Shown in pieces: positions 15,721-25,955 of a stretch of 64,000 nucleotides of DNA. Both the position numbers and the translations under genes were made by a program. The notes under the pieces are model-generated. The model was not told the DNA's origin and made no database searches. It saw only the letters and a list, made by a program, of their open reading frames with translations. The stretch is from Nocardia farcinica. Lineage in GTDB: Bacteria; Actinomycetota; Actinomycetes; Mycobacteriales; Mycobacteriaceae. Position 1 is the stretch's first letter; each line of letters opens with the position of its first letter. The stretch spans positions 2,480,001 through 2,544,000 of the forward strand of contig NZ_LN868939.1 of the NCBI RefSeq assembly GCF_001182745.1. Reading direction: 5' to 3'.

Positions 15721-17283
15721 GTGAAGGGCGCGCTGCTGGTCGCGGGCACCACCTCCGACGCGGGAAAGAGCGTGGTGGTGGCCGGGCTGTGCCGGATGCT
15801 GGCGCGCCGTGGCGTGCGGGTGGCGCCGTTCAAGGCGCAGAACATGTCCAACAACTCCGTGGTCACCCTCGACGGCGGGGAGATCGGCCGCGCCCAGGCG
15901 TTGCAGGCCCGCGCGTGCGGGCTCGAACCCAGCGTGCGGTTCAACCCGGTGTTGTTGAAACCCGGCAGCGACCGGCGCTCGCAACTGGTGGTGCGCGGTC
16001 AGGCCGTCGACACCGTCGGCGCCGCCGACTACTTCCGCCACCGCACCGCCCTGCGCGAGGTCGTCGCCGCCGAATTGGCTTCGCTGCGGGCCGAATTCGA
16101 CGTGGTGCTCTGCGAGGGCGCCGGTTCGCCCGCGGAGATCAACCTGCGCGCCACCGATCTGGCGAACATGGGGCTGGCCCGCGCCGCGGACCTGCCGGTG
16201 CTCGTCGTCGGCGACATCGACCGCGGCGGCGTGCTGGCCCACCTGTTCGGCACCGTGGCCGTGCTCGAGCCCGACGACCAGCGGTTGATCGCCGGCTTCG
16301 TGGTCAACAAGTTCCGCGGCGACGTCGACCTGTTACGGCCCGGGCTCGACCGGCTCGCCGAACTCACCGGCAGGCCCACTCTCGGCGTCCTGCCGTTTGC
16401 CGAGGAGCTGTGGCTGGACGCCGAGGATTCGCTCGGCACCGTCGCCGACGCGCCGGTCGGCCGGCCGCGCCCGCCGGTGGGGACCGAGTGGCTGACGGTC
16501 GCGGCGGTGCGGTTGCCGCGCATCTCCAACTCCACCGACGTGGAGGCGCTGGCCTGCGAACCCGGCGTCGCGGTGCGCTGGGTGAGCGAGCCCTCCCGGC
16601 TCGCCGACGCCGATCTCGTCGTGGTGCCCGGCAGCAAGTCGACCGTCTCGGATCTGGCGTGGTTGCGCCGCACCGGTCTCGGCGAGGCGTTACGGGCGCG
16701 GGTGGCCGCGGGCCGGCCGGTGCTCGCGATCTGCGGCGGGTACCAGATGCTCGGGCGGCGCATCGTGGACGAGGTCGAGTCCGGGGCGGGCGAGGTCGCC
16801 GGGCTGGGCGTGTTCGACCTGGAGACCGAGTTCGCCGCGCCGAAGGTGCTGCGGCGGGTGACCGGGGTGGGCGCGGGAAACCCGGTGCGCGGGTACGAGA
16901 TCCACCACGGCCGGGTGCGCCGGTCCGGCGATGCGCCGTGGCTCGGGCTCGTCGACGCACCGGAGGCGGCGGTCGACGGGGGCGAGGACGCCGTGCCGCT
17001 GTCGCCGGAAGGGTCCGTGACGGGCGGGGCCTGGGGCACCCACGTGCACGGGCTGTTGGAGAGCGACGGGTTCCGCCGCGCCTGGTTGCGGGAGGTCGCC
17101 GCGCGCGCCGGTCGCCACGGCTTCCAGGTGGCGCCCGACACCTCGGTGGCCGCCGTGCGCGCCGGACAACTGGACCTGCTCGCCGATCTGGTCGAGAAGC
17201 ACCTCGATCAGGACGCGCTCGAGCGGATCCTCACCGATGGTGCGCCCACCGGGCTCCCGGTGCTCACCGTCGGGCAGGCGTAG
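15721..17283 (+). CDS. cobQ: Cobyric acid synthase
   Basis: 520 residues from GTG 15721. N-terminal P-loop-like domain begins [20 protein letters not shown] and includes [12 protein letters not shown] and DIDRGG, followed by a C-terminal class-I glutamine amidotransferase domain with the nucleophile in [10 protein letters not shown] and a HVHGLLES His motif. CobQ amidates four side chains of adenosylcobyrinic acid a,c-diamide using glutamine. It is separate from the cobO-cobB-cobE block 6-8 kb downstream but serves the same pathway. No cobalamin riboswitch could be identified upstream; only 19 bp separate it from map. Confidence 0.95.
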   Translation: MKGALLVAGTTSDAGKSVVVAGLCRMLARRGVRVAPFKAQNMSNNSVVTLDGGEIGRAQALQARACGLEPSVRFNPVLLKPGSDRRSQLVVRGQAVDTVGAADYFRHRTALREVVAAELASLRAEFDVVLCEGAGSPAEINLRATDLANMGLARAADLPVLVVGDIDRGGVLAHLFGTVAVLEPDDQRLIAGFVVNKFRGDVDLLRPGLDRLAELTGRPTLGVLPFAEELWLDAEDSLGTVADAPVGRPRPPVGTEWLTVAAVRLPRISNSTDVEALACEPGVAVRWVSEPSRLADADLVVVPGSKSTVSDLAWLRRTGLGEALRARVAAGRPVLAICGGYQMLGRRIVDEVESGAGEVAGLGVFDLETEFAAPKVLRRVTGVGAGNPVRGYEIHHGRVRRSGDAPWLGLVDAPEAAVDGGEDAVPLSPEGSVTGGAWGTHVHGLLESDGFRRAWLREVAARAGRHGFQVAPDTSVAAVRAGQLDLLADLVEKHLDQDALERILTDGAPTGLPVLTVGQA

Positions 17284-17341
17284 CGGCATCGGTGTGACGC
17301 GACCCCTTCGACGCCACCCCGCGCCGGTGTACCGTCTCGAC

Positions 17342-17905
17342 ATGGAGTCTCGCCGGATCACGGTCGGCGACCGGACGTTCACCGTCCGCGTCGACGGCCC
17401 CGAAACGCGACACACGGTGCTGCTGCTGCCCGACGTGGGCGACCCGGTCGACGTGTTCGACCAGGTGGTGGCCCGGCTGACGACCTCGGATCTGCGCACG
17501 CTCGCGGTGGAGTCGGTCGAGGGCCTCGAACCCGCCGATGTGCATGCCCTGCTCGACGCCCTCGGTGTCCCGTACGCGCACGTCGCCGGGCGTGGCGCGG
17601 GCGCCGAGATCGGCTGGCAGCTGTGCTCGGGCCCGTTCGGACGGTTCATCAGCCTCGTCGTCGCCGACCGCGCCCACCCCGCCGTCCCCGGCCCGGACGG
17701 CACCGTCGCCGACACCCACTGCCGCCCGCTGGAACTGCCGGTGACCGTGCTGGTCACCAAGGGGCTGCCGCGGCCGGTGGCCGACGCCTCCGGCCGCCAC
17801 GTCTACGGCGAATTCCGGGTGGTGGAGGTCGACGTCGACAATGTCGCCACCGAGGCCGACCACGAAATGGCCACCGAGATCGTGCTACGCACCAGTCTCT
17901 GGTGA
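17342..17905 (+). CDS. Degenerate alpha/beta-hydrolase-like protein
   Basis: 187 residues from ATG 17342, six bases after a TACCGT -10 box (17330-17335), suggesting leaderless translation. The hydrolase fold is visible (VLLLPDVGDPVDVFDQVVARL, LDALGVPYAHVAGRGAGAEIGWQLC, then strands) but the nucleophile elbow reads GRGAG where hydrolases have GXSXG: the serine is Gly/Ala. The oxyanion HG motif is LPDVGD. It is also shorter than the usual 250-300 residues. Probably catalytically inactive, perhaps a binding or scaffold protein. Its 3' end overlaps the convergent hydrolase gene by 21 bp. Confidence 0.6.
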   Translation: MESRRITVGDRTFTVRVDGPETRHTVLLLPDVGDPVDVFDQVVARLTTSDLRTLAVESVEGLEPADVHALLDALGVPYAHVAGRGAGAEIGWQLCSGPFGRFISLVVADRAHPAVPGPDGTVADTHCRPLELPVTVLVTKGLPRPVADASGRHVYGEFRVVEVDVDNVATEADHEMATEIVLRTSLW

Positions 17906-18949
17906 GGCCGCCGCGCGCCGGTATTCGGCGAGCCAGTCCAGCCACCGGTCCAGCTCGGCGAACGCCTGCGCCCGCGGCTGCTCCGACGACAGGAACACGT
18001 CGTGGCGGGCGCCGTCGATCGGCACGATGTTGGTGCGGTCGCCCAGGCAGCCCGACCAGCGCTGGATCTGCTTGACATCGAGCACCGTGTCGGCCACGTC
18101 GGCGGCGGGACCGTACTTGCGCAGGAACTTCGTCAGCCGTGAGCGCAGGATCAGCGAGGGCACCCCCACGTCCAGGCCCTGGTGCAGCCGGAAGTGCCCG
18201 CGCCGGATCGCGCGCAGCCAGCCGAACCGCACCGGCGCACCGGCCAGCGGCTTCCAGTCCAGGTTGTAGTCCCATTCCCCGGCCACGCTCTTGTGCAGGC
18301 TGTCGCCGTAGGTGCTGATCCCCGCGCCGGGCAGCCGGGAGGTGGCCCGGAACCGGCCGAGCGCGTCGATCAGCGGCGTGCCGATGGTGCGGTAGTACGA
18401 GGGCCCCTGCAGATCGAACCAGGGGCTGTTGAGCACCAGCCCGATCACGCCGGCGGCGGCGGTGCCCCCGGCCCGATTGCGCCGGTCCAGCCACAGCGGC
18501 ACGATCAACCCGCCGGTGGAGTGCGCGACCAGCAGCACCGGCGCGCCCGTCTCGGCGCGCACGATGCGCAGCGCCTCGTCCAGTTCGGCGTCATAGAAGG
18601 CCAGGTCGGTGACGTAGTGCGGGCTCTGGCCGGAGCGCAGCGAGCGGCCGCACTTGCGCAGGTCAAGCGCATAGAACCGGTGCCCCCGCGCGGCGAAGTG
18701 CTCGGCGAGGTGGCGTTGGAAGAAGTAGTCGGTGAACCCGTGCACGTAGAGCACGGCGCAGTCGGTGGCCTCGCTTGCCGAGCCCGGCACGTGCCGCACC
18801 AGCGTCGCCGCGATGTCACCTTCCCCGTCGGGGTCGGCGCCCAGCTCGATGGTGTGCTGTTCGTAGTCCGCGCCAAGGACGTCCGGCCGCCACCGCGCCC
18901 CGCTCGCCGCAGTGATATCGGACACGCCCGCGGAGGATTCTTTCGTCAC
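17885..18949 (-). CDS. Alpha/beta hydrolase (monoacylglycerol-lipase-like)
   Basis: 354 residues from GTG 18949. A TAGATT -10 box on the minus strand (18962-18957) lies seven bases upstream, making that GTG a likely leaderless start; a TTG nine bases further out is an alternative. Motifs: LYVHGFTDYFFQ (oxyanion), DLRKCGRS, nucleophile AHSTGG, and DGARHDVF with the catalytic His. The family acts on lipid esters, lysophospholipids or monoglycerides. As I recall, a hydrolase gene (Rv2854) lies at the same place near mqo in M. tuberculosis, supporting orthology. Convergent with and overlapping the degenerate hydrolase gene. Confidence 0.82.
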   Translation of the reverse strand: MTKESSAGVSDITAASGARWRPDVLGADYEQHTIELGADPDGEGDIAATLVRHVPGSASEATDCAVLYVHGFTDYFFQRHLAEHFAARGHRFYALDLRKCGRSLRSGQSPHYVTDLAFYDAELDEALRIVRAETGAPVLLVAHSTGGLIVPLWLDRRNRAGGTAAAGVIGLVLNSPWFDLQGPSYYRTIGTPLIDALGRFRATSRLPGAGISTYGDSLHKSVAGEWDYNLDWKPLAGAPVRFGWLRAIRRGHFRLHQGLDVGVPSLILRSRLTKFLRKYGPAADVADTVLDVKQIQRWSGCLGDRTNIVPIDGARHDVFLSSEQPRAQAFAELDRWLDWLAEYRRAAASPETGA

Positions 18950-19184
18950 GAGAGCCAATCTAGGCCAGCGCTACCCAGGAAAGTAGACCCCACACGACCA
19001 GCGGCGCAGGAGGAATCTTTGTCACATTCACCGGGTCCGCTGCCGGGATCGCAGGAGATGAGGTGCACAATTGGCCTCAGGTGAACGGCGGGTAACCTAC
19101 CCCCGCCGAGTCACGCCAGGCTCGTTACAACCCAGGCAGGCCACGGTGGCCGCGCCAGACAGTGACAAGGAAGTCGATCTACCC

Positions 19185-20708
19185 GTGCCGAACGCTGCCA
19201 GGACTGAAAAGACCGATGTGGTACTCATCGGTGCCGGAATCATGAGTGCCACCCTCGGCGCGCTGCTCCGCCGGCTCCAGCCGGAGTGGTCGATCTCGTT
19301 GTTCGAGCGACTCGACGCCGCCGCCGCCGAGAGCAGCGACCCGTGGAACAACGCGGGCACCGGCCACTCGGCACTGTGCGAGCTCAACTACAGCCCGCAG
19401 CGCCCCGACGGCTCGGTGGACGTGAGCAAGGCGATCGACATCAACGAGCGCTTTCAGGTCTCGCGGCAGTTCTGGGCCTACGCGGTGGAGAACGGCATCC
19501 TCGGTGATCCGTCCCGCTTCATCAACCCCATCCCGCACGTCAGCTTCGTGCACGGCGCCGACGACGTGCAGTACCTACGCAAGCGCTACGACGCGCTCGC
19601 GCCGCACCCGCTGTTCGAGGGCATGGAGTTCATCGACAGCCCCGACGAGTTCAGCCGCAGGCTGCCGCTGATGGCCAAGGGCCGCGACTTCTCCGACCCG
19701 ATCGCGCTGAACTGGACCGACGGCGGCACCGACATCGACTTCGGTTCGCTCACCAAGGAACTGCTCGCCTACCTCGGCGCCACCGGCGCGGACCTGGCCT
19801 TCGGCCACGAGGTGCGCAACCTGTCCAAGGAGTCCGACGGCAGCTGGACGGTCACCGTGCGCAACACCCGTACCCGCCGGACCCGCACCATCTCGGCCAA
19901 GTTCGTCTTCGTCGGCGCGGGTGGCGGCGCGCTGCCGCTGCTGCAGAAGTCCGGCATCAAGGAGATCAAGGGCTTCGCCGGGTTCCCGGTCAGCGGCCAG
20001 TTCCTGCGCTGCACCAACCCCGAGCTGATCGACAAGCACGAAGCCAAGGTCTACGGCAAGGCCGCCGTGGGCGCGCCGCCGATGTCGGTGCCGCACCTGG
20101 ACACCCGCGTCATCAACGGCAAGCCCGGCCTGCTGTTCGGCCCCTACGCGGGCTGGACCCCGAAGTTCCTCAAGGACGGCAGCAACGCCGACCTGTTCAA
20201 GTCGGTGCGCCCCGGCAACATCGCGCCCATGCTCGGCGTCGGCGTCACCGAGTTGTCGCTGGTGAAGTACCTGGTCTCGGAGCTGCTCAAGTCGCAGGCG
20301 GGCAAGGTCTACACGATGGAGGAGTTCATCCCGCGCGCCAACGGCCGCGACTGGGAACTCATCACCGCGGGCCAGCGCGTGCAGATCATCCGCCGCAAGG
20401 GCGTGGGTGGGGTGCTGGAGCTGGGCACCGCCGTCATCGCGGCCCAGGACGGCACCATCGCCGGTCTGCTCGGCGCCTCGCCGGGCGCGTCCACCTGCGT
20501 CACCGCCATGCTGGACGTGTTGCAGCGCTGCTTCCCGCGCGAATACGCCGACTGGACCCCGCGACTGCGCGAGATGATCCCCTCGCTCGGGGTGAAGCTG
20601 TCCGAGGACAAGGCCCTGTTCCACGAGGTGTGGGACTGGACGACCAAGGCGCTGCACCTGTCGGAGTCGAACACGCCGCAGGCGGCCGGGGTCGGTTCCG
20701 CCGTCTGA
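19185..20708 (+). CDS. mqo: Malate:quinone oxidoreductase
   Basis: 507 residues from GTG 19185. The frame continues upstream to 19071, but homologues begin about ten residues before [16 protein letters not shown], which fits the GTG. FAD-binding [30 protein letters not shown] and [16 protein letters not shown] are family signatures; total length matches the usual ~495. Membrane-associated flavoenzyme oxidising malate to oxaloacetate with quinone as acceptor in the TCA cycle. The orthologue in M. tuberculosis (Rv2852c) begins the same conserved block. The 230-bp gap upstream separates it from the divergent hydrolase gene. Confidence 0.95.
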   Translation: MPNAARTEKTDVVLIGAGIMSATLGALLRRLQPEWSISLFERLDAAAAESSDPWNNAGTGHSALCELNYSPQRPDGSVDVSKAIDINERFQVSRQFWAYAVENGILGDPSRFINPIPHVSFVHGADDVQYLRKRYDALAPHPLFEGMEFIDSPDEFSRRLPLMAKGRDFSDPIALNWTDGGTDIDFGSLTKELLAYLGATGADLAFGHEVRNLSKESDGSWTVTVRNTRTRRTRTISAKFVFVGAGGGALPLLQKSGIKEIKGFAGFPVSGQFLRCTNPELIDKHEAKVYGKAAVGAPPMSVPHLDTRVINGKPGLLFGPYAGWTPKFLKDGSNADLFKSVRPGNIAPMLGVGVTELSLVKYLVSELLKSQAGKVYTMEEFIPRANGRDWELITAGQRVQIIRRKGVGGVLELGTAVIAAQDGTIAGLLGASPGASTCVTAMLDVLQRCFPREYADWTPRLREMIPSLGVKLSEDKALFHEVWDWTTKALHLSESNTPQAAGVGSAV

Positions 20709-20839
20709 GCCGTCCGAGCCGTCCGCGCCGTCTGCCGTACGGCCGTGACCTGCTCGGAGCCCGGCGACGGCGCGCTGTGCGACCGCGCAGCGCGCCGCAG
20801 ATGTGGCGGGCAGCGGCCCGGGTGTGATAGCAAAGCGCG

Positions 20840-21289
20840 ATGATGTCGACAGTTGTTCTCAAACGTTCCTGGGCCGCGGATCTCGACACCGCCACCCTGT
20901 ACCAGCTGTTGAAACTCCGCGTCGAAGTGTTCGTCGTCGAACAGAAGTGCGCGTACCCGGAGTTGGACGGGCTCGACCTGCTGCCGGAGACCCGCCACTT
21001 CTGGCTCGACGACGAGGGTGAGGTCATCTGCACCCTGCGCCTGCTCGAAGAGCACAACGACGGCGTCAAGTCCTTCCGCATCGGCCGCCTCTGCACCGCC
21101 CCCGCCGCCCGCGGCCACGGCTACACCACCCGCCTGCTCCAGGCCGCCCTCGCCGAGGCCGGTTCCGCCACCGTCCGCCTCAACGCCCAGACCTACCTCG
21201 TGGACATGTACGCCAAGCACGGCTTCCAGCCCGACGGCGCGGAATTCGTCGAAGACGGCATCCGCCACGTTCCCATGCGCCGCGGATAG
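20840..21289 (+). CDS. GNAT acetyltransferase, ElaA family
   Basis: 149 residues; starts at ATG 20840 or the adjacent ATG 20843. ElaA hallmarks are visible: LYQLLKLRVEVFVVEQKCAY followed by ELDGLDLLPETRHF, then the acetyl-CoA loop GRLCTAPAARGHGYTTRLL and QTYLVDMYAKHGFQPDG. It transfers acetyl to an unidentified amine or peptide N terminus. It sits between mqo and the chelatase gene as its presumed orthologue Rv2851c does in M. tuberculosis, so its position is conserved although no functional link is known. It ends about 145 bp before the chelatase start. Confidence 0.88.
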   Translation: MMSTVVLKRSWAADLDTATLYQLLKLRVEVFVVEQKCAYPELDGLDLLPETRHFWLDDEGEVICTLRLLEEHNDGVKSFRIGRLCTAPAARGHGYTTRLLQAALAEAGSATVRLNAQTYLVDMYAKHGFQPDGAEFVEDGIRHVPMRRG

Positions 21290-21434
21290 ACCGACTCCGG
21301 ATCGACCGGCTGCTTCGGCATCGACGGCCGGTGGATCGGCGATCCGGCAGACATACCGTCCGCCGCCGCCGTCGCGGGGGAGCGGCGGCGGGGTGGTGGT
21401 CCGGGGGTGGTGGCGGCGTGCTTAGGGTGGGGGT

Positions 21435-23392
21435 GTGTCGTTGTCCCACGCTGAAAGAGCGCATGCCGGTGGTTCGTCGGTGACGGAGGAGGCGGGGTTT
21501 CCGTTCTCGGCCGTGGTCGGGCAGGAGCGGCTGCAGTTGGCGCTGATCCTGTGTGCGGTGCATCCGGGGATCGGCGGGGTGTTGGTGCGCGGCGAGAAGG
21601 GCACCGCGAAGTCGACGGTGGTGCGGGCGCTGGCGCAGCTGTTGCCGCCGGTGGTGGACGAGACCGGGGCGCGGCCCGCGCGACTGGTGGAGCTGCCGGT
21701 CGGCGCGACCGAGGACCGGGTGGTCGGCTCACTGGATCTGGAGCGGGTGCTGCGCGACGGCGAACAGGCGTTCCGGCCCGGGCTGCTGGCCGCCGCCCAC
21801 CACGGCGTGCTCTACGTCGACGAGGTCAATCTGCTGCACGACCACCTGGTGGACGTGCTGCTCGACGCGGCCGCGATGGGCCGGGTGCACGTCGAACGCG
21901 ACGGCGTCTCGCATTCGCATCCGGCGCGCTTCGTGCTGGTCGGCACCATGAACCCGGAGGAGGGCGAGCTGCGTCCGCAGCTGCTGGACCGTTTCGGCCT
22001 CACCGTCGACGTGGCCGCCTCCCGTGACGTGGACGTCCGCATGACCGTGGTGCGGCGCAGGCTCGACTACGAGGCCGACCCGGCCGGGTTCGCCGCGCGC
22101 TACGCCGCCGCCGACCGGGAGATCGCCGACCGCATTCTCGCCGCTCGCGAGCGGGTCGCCTGCGTCGAACTCGACGACACCGAATTGCGCCGGATCGCCG
22201 CCCTGTGCGCGGCTTTCGACGTCGACGGCATGCGCGCGGACCTGGTGGTCGCGCGCACGGCCACCGCGCACGCCGCGTGGCGTGGGGCCGACGCGGTCGA
22301 GGTCGAGGACGTGCGGGTGGCGGCGGAACTGGCGCTGCCGCATCGCCGTCGCCGTGACCCCTTCGACGAGCCGGGCATCAGCGAGGACCAACTCGACCAG
22401 GCCATGCGCGACGCGGCCGAGCAGGCCGAACCGCCTGCCACGGACGAGCCGGACCAGCCGCCGCGCTCCGCGGACCGCGGCGAGGATCCCGGCGACGGCC
22501 CCGACGACCCCGGCACACCGCCCGAGGGCGGGCCGGGTGGCGGGCAGGCCCCGAAGGCCGGACCGGCACCCCGGCGCCCGGCGCCGCGAAACCGCCGCGC
22601 TGGGAGGTGCCCGGCGTCGGCGAGGGCGCCCCCGGCCGCCGTTCCCGCGCCCAGACCCGCACCGGCCGGGTGGTCCGCTCCACCACCGAGCCGGGCACCG
22701 GCCTGCACCTGCTCGGCACCGTCTTCGCCGCCGCGCCGCACCAGCGCACGCGCGGCCGCCTCGCCGGGCCGCTCGCGCTCGCCCCGGAAGATCTGCGCGG
22801 CGCGTATCGCGAAGGCCGCGAAGGCAATCTGGTCGTGTTCGTGGTCGATGCCTCCGGCTCGATGGCCGCCAGGGACCGGCTGTCGGCGGTGACCGGCGCG
22901 ATCGTCACCTTGCTGCGCGACGCCTATCAGCGCCGCGACAAGGTGGCGGTGGTGAGCGTGCGCGGCGCGACCGCGGACCTGGTGCTGCCGCCGACCTCCT
23001 CGGTGGACATCGCGGTCCGCAGGCTCGCGGGCCTGCGCACCGGCGGCAAGACCCCGCTGGCGGCGGGTCTGCTGCGGGCGCGCGAGATCGTCGCCCGCGA
23101 GCGCGTCCGCGACCCGCGCAGGCGGCCGATGCTGGTGTTGCTCACCGACGGCCGCGCCACCGGCGGCGCCGATCCGGTGGGCCGGGCGAAGACGGCGGCG
23201 GGGCTGCTGGCCCGCGACGGCGTCACCGCGATGGTGGTCGACTGCGAGCGCGGCATGGTCCGCCTCGGGCTGGCCGCCGACCTGGCGCGGGCGCTGGGCG
23301 GCACGCTGGTGCGGCTCGGCGAGCTGACCGGAGCGGCGGTCGCCGACGTCGTGCGCGCGGCCGACCCCGCCCGATCGCCGCGCGCCGCCTGA
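21435..23392 (+). pseudogene. Mg/Co-chelatase ChlI-ChlD-type protein, frameshifted
   Basis: The gene is one AAA+/vWA chelatase subunit broken by a -1 frame change. Part 1 (GTG 21435, TAGGGT -10 at 21423-21428) carries the AAA+ domain with GEKGTAKST (Walker A), [10 protein letters not shown] (Walker B) and [19 protein letters not shown]. Part 2, in the frame of 22607-23392, starts [18 protein letters not shown] and carries the vWA domain with MIDAS motif DASGSM. The frames join naturally at the CCCC run 22569-22572 in a Pro/Gly linker: adding one C gives a ~653-residue protein like M. tuberculosis Rv2850c (about 629). The intact protein would assist CobN in cobalt insertion for B12. Sequencing error is a real possibility; without correction the first frame ends at 22892. 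Confidence 0.8.
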
Positions 23393-23494
23393 GCGGGTCA
23401 GCGGCCGGAGGTGGTAGCGCAGCTGGCCGCCCGCTCGACGGATCGGGTGGTGAAGTGAAAGTGCCTGTGCGGCACGGGAATACGAGGAGTGAGG

Positions 23495-24109
23495 ATGCCT
23501 AAGGGTGTGCCGGAGACGGTGCCCGACGACGGGCTGACCACGCGGCAGCGCCGCAACCAGCCGGTGCTGGCCGTGCACACCGGTCCGGGCAAGGGCAAAT
23601 CCACCGCGGCTTTCGGGATGGCGTTGCGCGCCTGGAACCAGGGCTTCGATGTGGCGGTGTTCCAGTTCGTCAAGAGCGCCAAATGGAAGGTGGGGGAGGA
23701 GGCCGCCTTCCGCACGCTCGGAAAGCTGCACGAGGAGACCGGCGTCGGCGGCCCCGTGCAGTGGCACAAGATGGGCGAGGGCTGGTCCTGGACCCGCAAG
23801 CACGGCAGCGAGGAGGACCACGCCGCCGCCGCGCTGGCCGGGTGGCGGGAGATCGCGCGCAGACTCGCCGCCGAGGAGCACCGGTTCTACGTGCTCGACG
23901 AGTTCACCTATCCGCTCAAATGGGGCTGGGTCGACGTGGACGAGGTGGTCGCCACCCTGGTCGACCGGCCGGGCAACCAGCACGTGGTGATCACCGGCCG
24001 GGACGCGCCGCCCGCGCTGCTGGAGGCCGCCGACCTGGTGACCGAGATGACGAAGGTGAAGCATCCGATGGACGCGGGCCGCAAGGGCCAGCGGGGCATC
24101 GAGTGGTGA
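23495..24109 (+). CDS. cobO: Cob(I)yrinic acid a,c-diamide adenosyltransferase
   Basis: 204 residues from ATG 23495, behind ACGAGGAGTGAGG. P-loop HTGPGKGKSTAAFGMALRA, DVAVFQFVKSAKWKVGEE, EGWSWTRK and LDEFTYPLKWGW are CobO/BtuR-specific. It transfers the adenosyl group from ATP to reduced corrinoid. It overlaps cobB by four bases (GTGA), and follows the chelatase gene by about 100 bp, so the chelatase-cobO-cobB-cobE genes are likely one operon in the aerobic B12 pathway. Confidence 0.95.
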   Translation: MPKGVPETVPDDGLTTRQRRNQPVLAVHTGPGKGKSTAAFGMALRAWNQGFDVAVFQFVKSAKWKVGEEAAFRTLGKLHEETGVGGPVQWHKMGEGWSWTRKHGSEEDHAAAALAGWREIARRLAAEEHRFYVLDEFTYPLKWGWVDVDEVVATLVDRPGNQHVVITGRDAPPALLEAADLVTEMTKVKHPMDAGRKGQRGIEW

Positions 24110-25530
24110 ACGGCCCGGTCCCCGCGGTGGTCGTCGCCGCGCCCGCCTCGGGGAGCGGCAAGACCACGCTGGCCACCGGCTTGATCGGCGCGCTGCGCCG
24201 CGCCGGGCACCGGGTCGCGCCGTTCAAGGTCGGGCCCGACTACATCGATCCCGGCTATCACGGTCTGGCGGCGGGACGGCCCGGCCGCAACCTCGACCCG
24301 GTGCTGGTGGGCGCCGAGCGGATCGCGCCGCTGTACCGCCACGGCACGGCGGGCTGCGACCTGGCCGTGGTGGAGGGGGTGATGGGCCTGTTCGACGGCC
24401 GCATCGACGAGGGCGATCCGGCCCCGGTCGCGGAGGGCTCCACCGCCCAGGTGGCCGGGCTGCTCGGCGCGCCGGTGGTGCTGGTCGTCGATGCCCGCGG
24501 CCACAGTCAGAGCCTGGCCGCGCTGCTGCACGGCTTCGCCACCTTCGACAGCGGCGTGCGGCTCGGCGGTGTGATCCTCAACCGGGTGGGCAGCGAACGG
24601 CACGAACAGGTGCTGCGCGCGGCCTGCGCCCGCGTGGGGCTGCCCGTGCTCGGCGCGCTGCCGCGGATGGGGGCACTCGAGGTCCCGTCCCGGCACCTGG
24701 GTCTCATCCCGGCCGTGGAGCACGGTCGCGCCGCCACCGACGCCGTGGCGGCGATGACCGATCTCGTCGCCGCCCACGTGGACCTGGGCGCCGTCGCGGC
24801 CCTGGCCCGGTGCGCGGTGGCCGAGCCCGCGTGGGATCCGGCGGACGTGGTCCGCACTGCGCCGGCCGGCCACCGGGGGACCACCGATGCGCAGCCTGCC
24901 GCGGCGGACGGACCGGTGATCGCGATGGCCGGTGGAGCCGCCTTCACCTTCGGCTACGCCGAGCACCGCGAGCTGCTCGCGGCGGCAGGCGCGCGGGTGG
25001 TCGTGTTCGATCCCTTGCGTGACGAATTACCCACGGGCACAGCGGGTCTGGTGTTGCCCGGCGGGTTCCCCGAGGAGCACGCCGCGGCGCTGGCGGCCAA
25101 CACCCCGTTGCTCACCGAGGTGCGGGAACGCGCCGCCGCCGGGCTGCCGATCCACGCCGAATGCGCGGGCCTGCTGTATCTCACCCGATCCTTGGACGGC
25201 CACGCGCTGGCCGGGGTGGTCGACGCCGAGGCCGAATTCGGTCCGCGCCTGACCCTCGGGTACCGCGAGGCCGTCGCGCTGGCCGATTCCCCGCTGTGGC
25301 AGGCCGGCGAACGCGTCCGCGGCCACGAATTCCACCGCACCCGCCTGACCACCGCCGTGGTCGACCGGCCCGCCTGGGGCTGGCGCGACCCCGCCGGTGC
25401 CACCGTCCGCGAAGGGCTGCTCACCCGCCGCGTGCACGCCTCGTACCTGCACACCCATCCCGCCGGAAACCCGAGCGCGACGGTCCGGTTCGTCGCGGCG
25501 GCCGCCGACCACGCCCGGATGCCGCGGTGA
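24106..25530 (+). CDS. cobB: Hydrogenobyrinic/cobyrinic acid a,c-diamide synthase
   Basis: 474 residues from GTG 24106, coupled to the cobO stop (GTGA); another GTG lies one codon upstream. N-terminal ATPase domain with AAPASGSGKTTLATGLIGAL, APFKVGPDYIDPGYH and VVEGVMGLFDG; C-terminal glutamine amidotransferase domain with AECAGLLYLTRSL and the HTHPAGNP region. It amidates the a and c side chains of the corrin. Length fits the M. tuberculosis orthologue Rv2848c (457). The stop overlaps the next start by four bases. Confidence 0.95.
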   Translation: MNGPVPAVVVAAPASGSGKTTLATGLIGALRRAGHRVAPFKVGPDYIDPGYHGLAAGRPGRNLDPVLVGAERIAPLYRHGTAGCDLAVVEGVMGLFDGRIDEGDPAPVAEGSTAQVAGLLGAPVVLVVDARGHSQSLAALLHGFATFDSGVRLGGVILNRVGSERHEQVLRAACARVGLPVLGALPRMGALEVPSRHLGLIPAVEHGRAATDAVAAMTDLVAAHVDLGAVAALARCAVAEPAWDPADVVRTAPAGHRGTTDAQPAAADGPVIAMAGGAAFTFGYAEHRELLAAAGARVVVFDPLRDELPTGTAGLVLPGGFPEEHAAALAANTPLLTEVRERAAAGLPIHAECAGLLYLTRSLDGHALAGVVDAEAEFGPRLTLGYREAVALADSPLWQAGERVRGHEFHRTRLTTAVVDRPAWGWRDPAGATVREGLLTRRVHASYLHTHPAGNPSATVRFVAAAADHARMPR

Positions 25531-25916
25531 CCACCGCCGGTGCCGCCGGGCTGTCGGCGCGGGAACTCGCGGTCGGCGTCGGGTGCCGCCCCGGCACCCC
25601 CGCCGCCGACATCGTCGCGGCGGTGCGCGCCGTGCTGGGCGAGCACCGCTGCCGTCGGCTGGCCACCCTCGACCGCCGGGTGGCCGACAGCGGGTTGCCG
25701 GACGCCGCGGTACAGCTCGGTGTTCCGCTGCTGGCCTACCCACCCGACCGGCTGGCCGCCGTCTCGGTGCCGAACCCGTCGGCCCGCGTGGCCGCGGCGA
25801 CCGGCGCGACCGGCATCGCCGAAGCCGCCGCGCGCCTCGCCGCGGCGGGCGGGCCGCTGGTCCTGGCCAAGACCGTGGTCGGCGGGGTCACCGTCGCGGC
25901 GGCGGCGTGCGCCTGA
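25527..25916 (+). CDS. cobE: Cobalamin biosynthesis protein CobE / CbiG C-terminal type
   Basis: 129 residues from GTG 25527 (GTGA overlap with cobB). The sequence ELAVGVGCRPGTPAADIVAA, RLATLDRRVADSGL, PLLAYPPDRLAAVSVPNPS and GPLVLAKTVVGGVTVAAA follows the CobE/CbiG-C fold, where the first loop (GVGCRPGT) and the K-x-G-near-C-terminus are conserved. CobE is needed for corrin ring synthesis in the aerobic pathway, with a role possibly in ring contraction. Last gene of this operon and convergent with the lipocalin-like gene. It is not part of the M. tuberculosis block as I remember it. Confidence 0.75.
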   Translation: MTTAGAAGLSARELAVGVGCRPGTPAADIVAAVRAVLGEHRCRRLATLDRRVADSGLPDAAVQLGVPLLAYPPDRLAAVSVPNPSARVAAATGATGIAEAAARLAAAGGPLVLAKTVVGGVTVAAAACA

Positions 25917-25955
25917 TCGTCCAGGGCTGCGGTTCGTGCCGGGCCGAGGGCTCGG

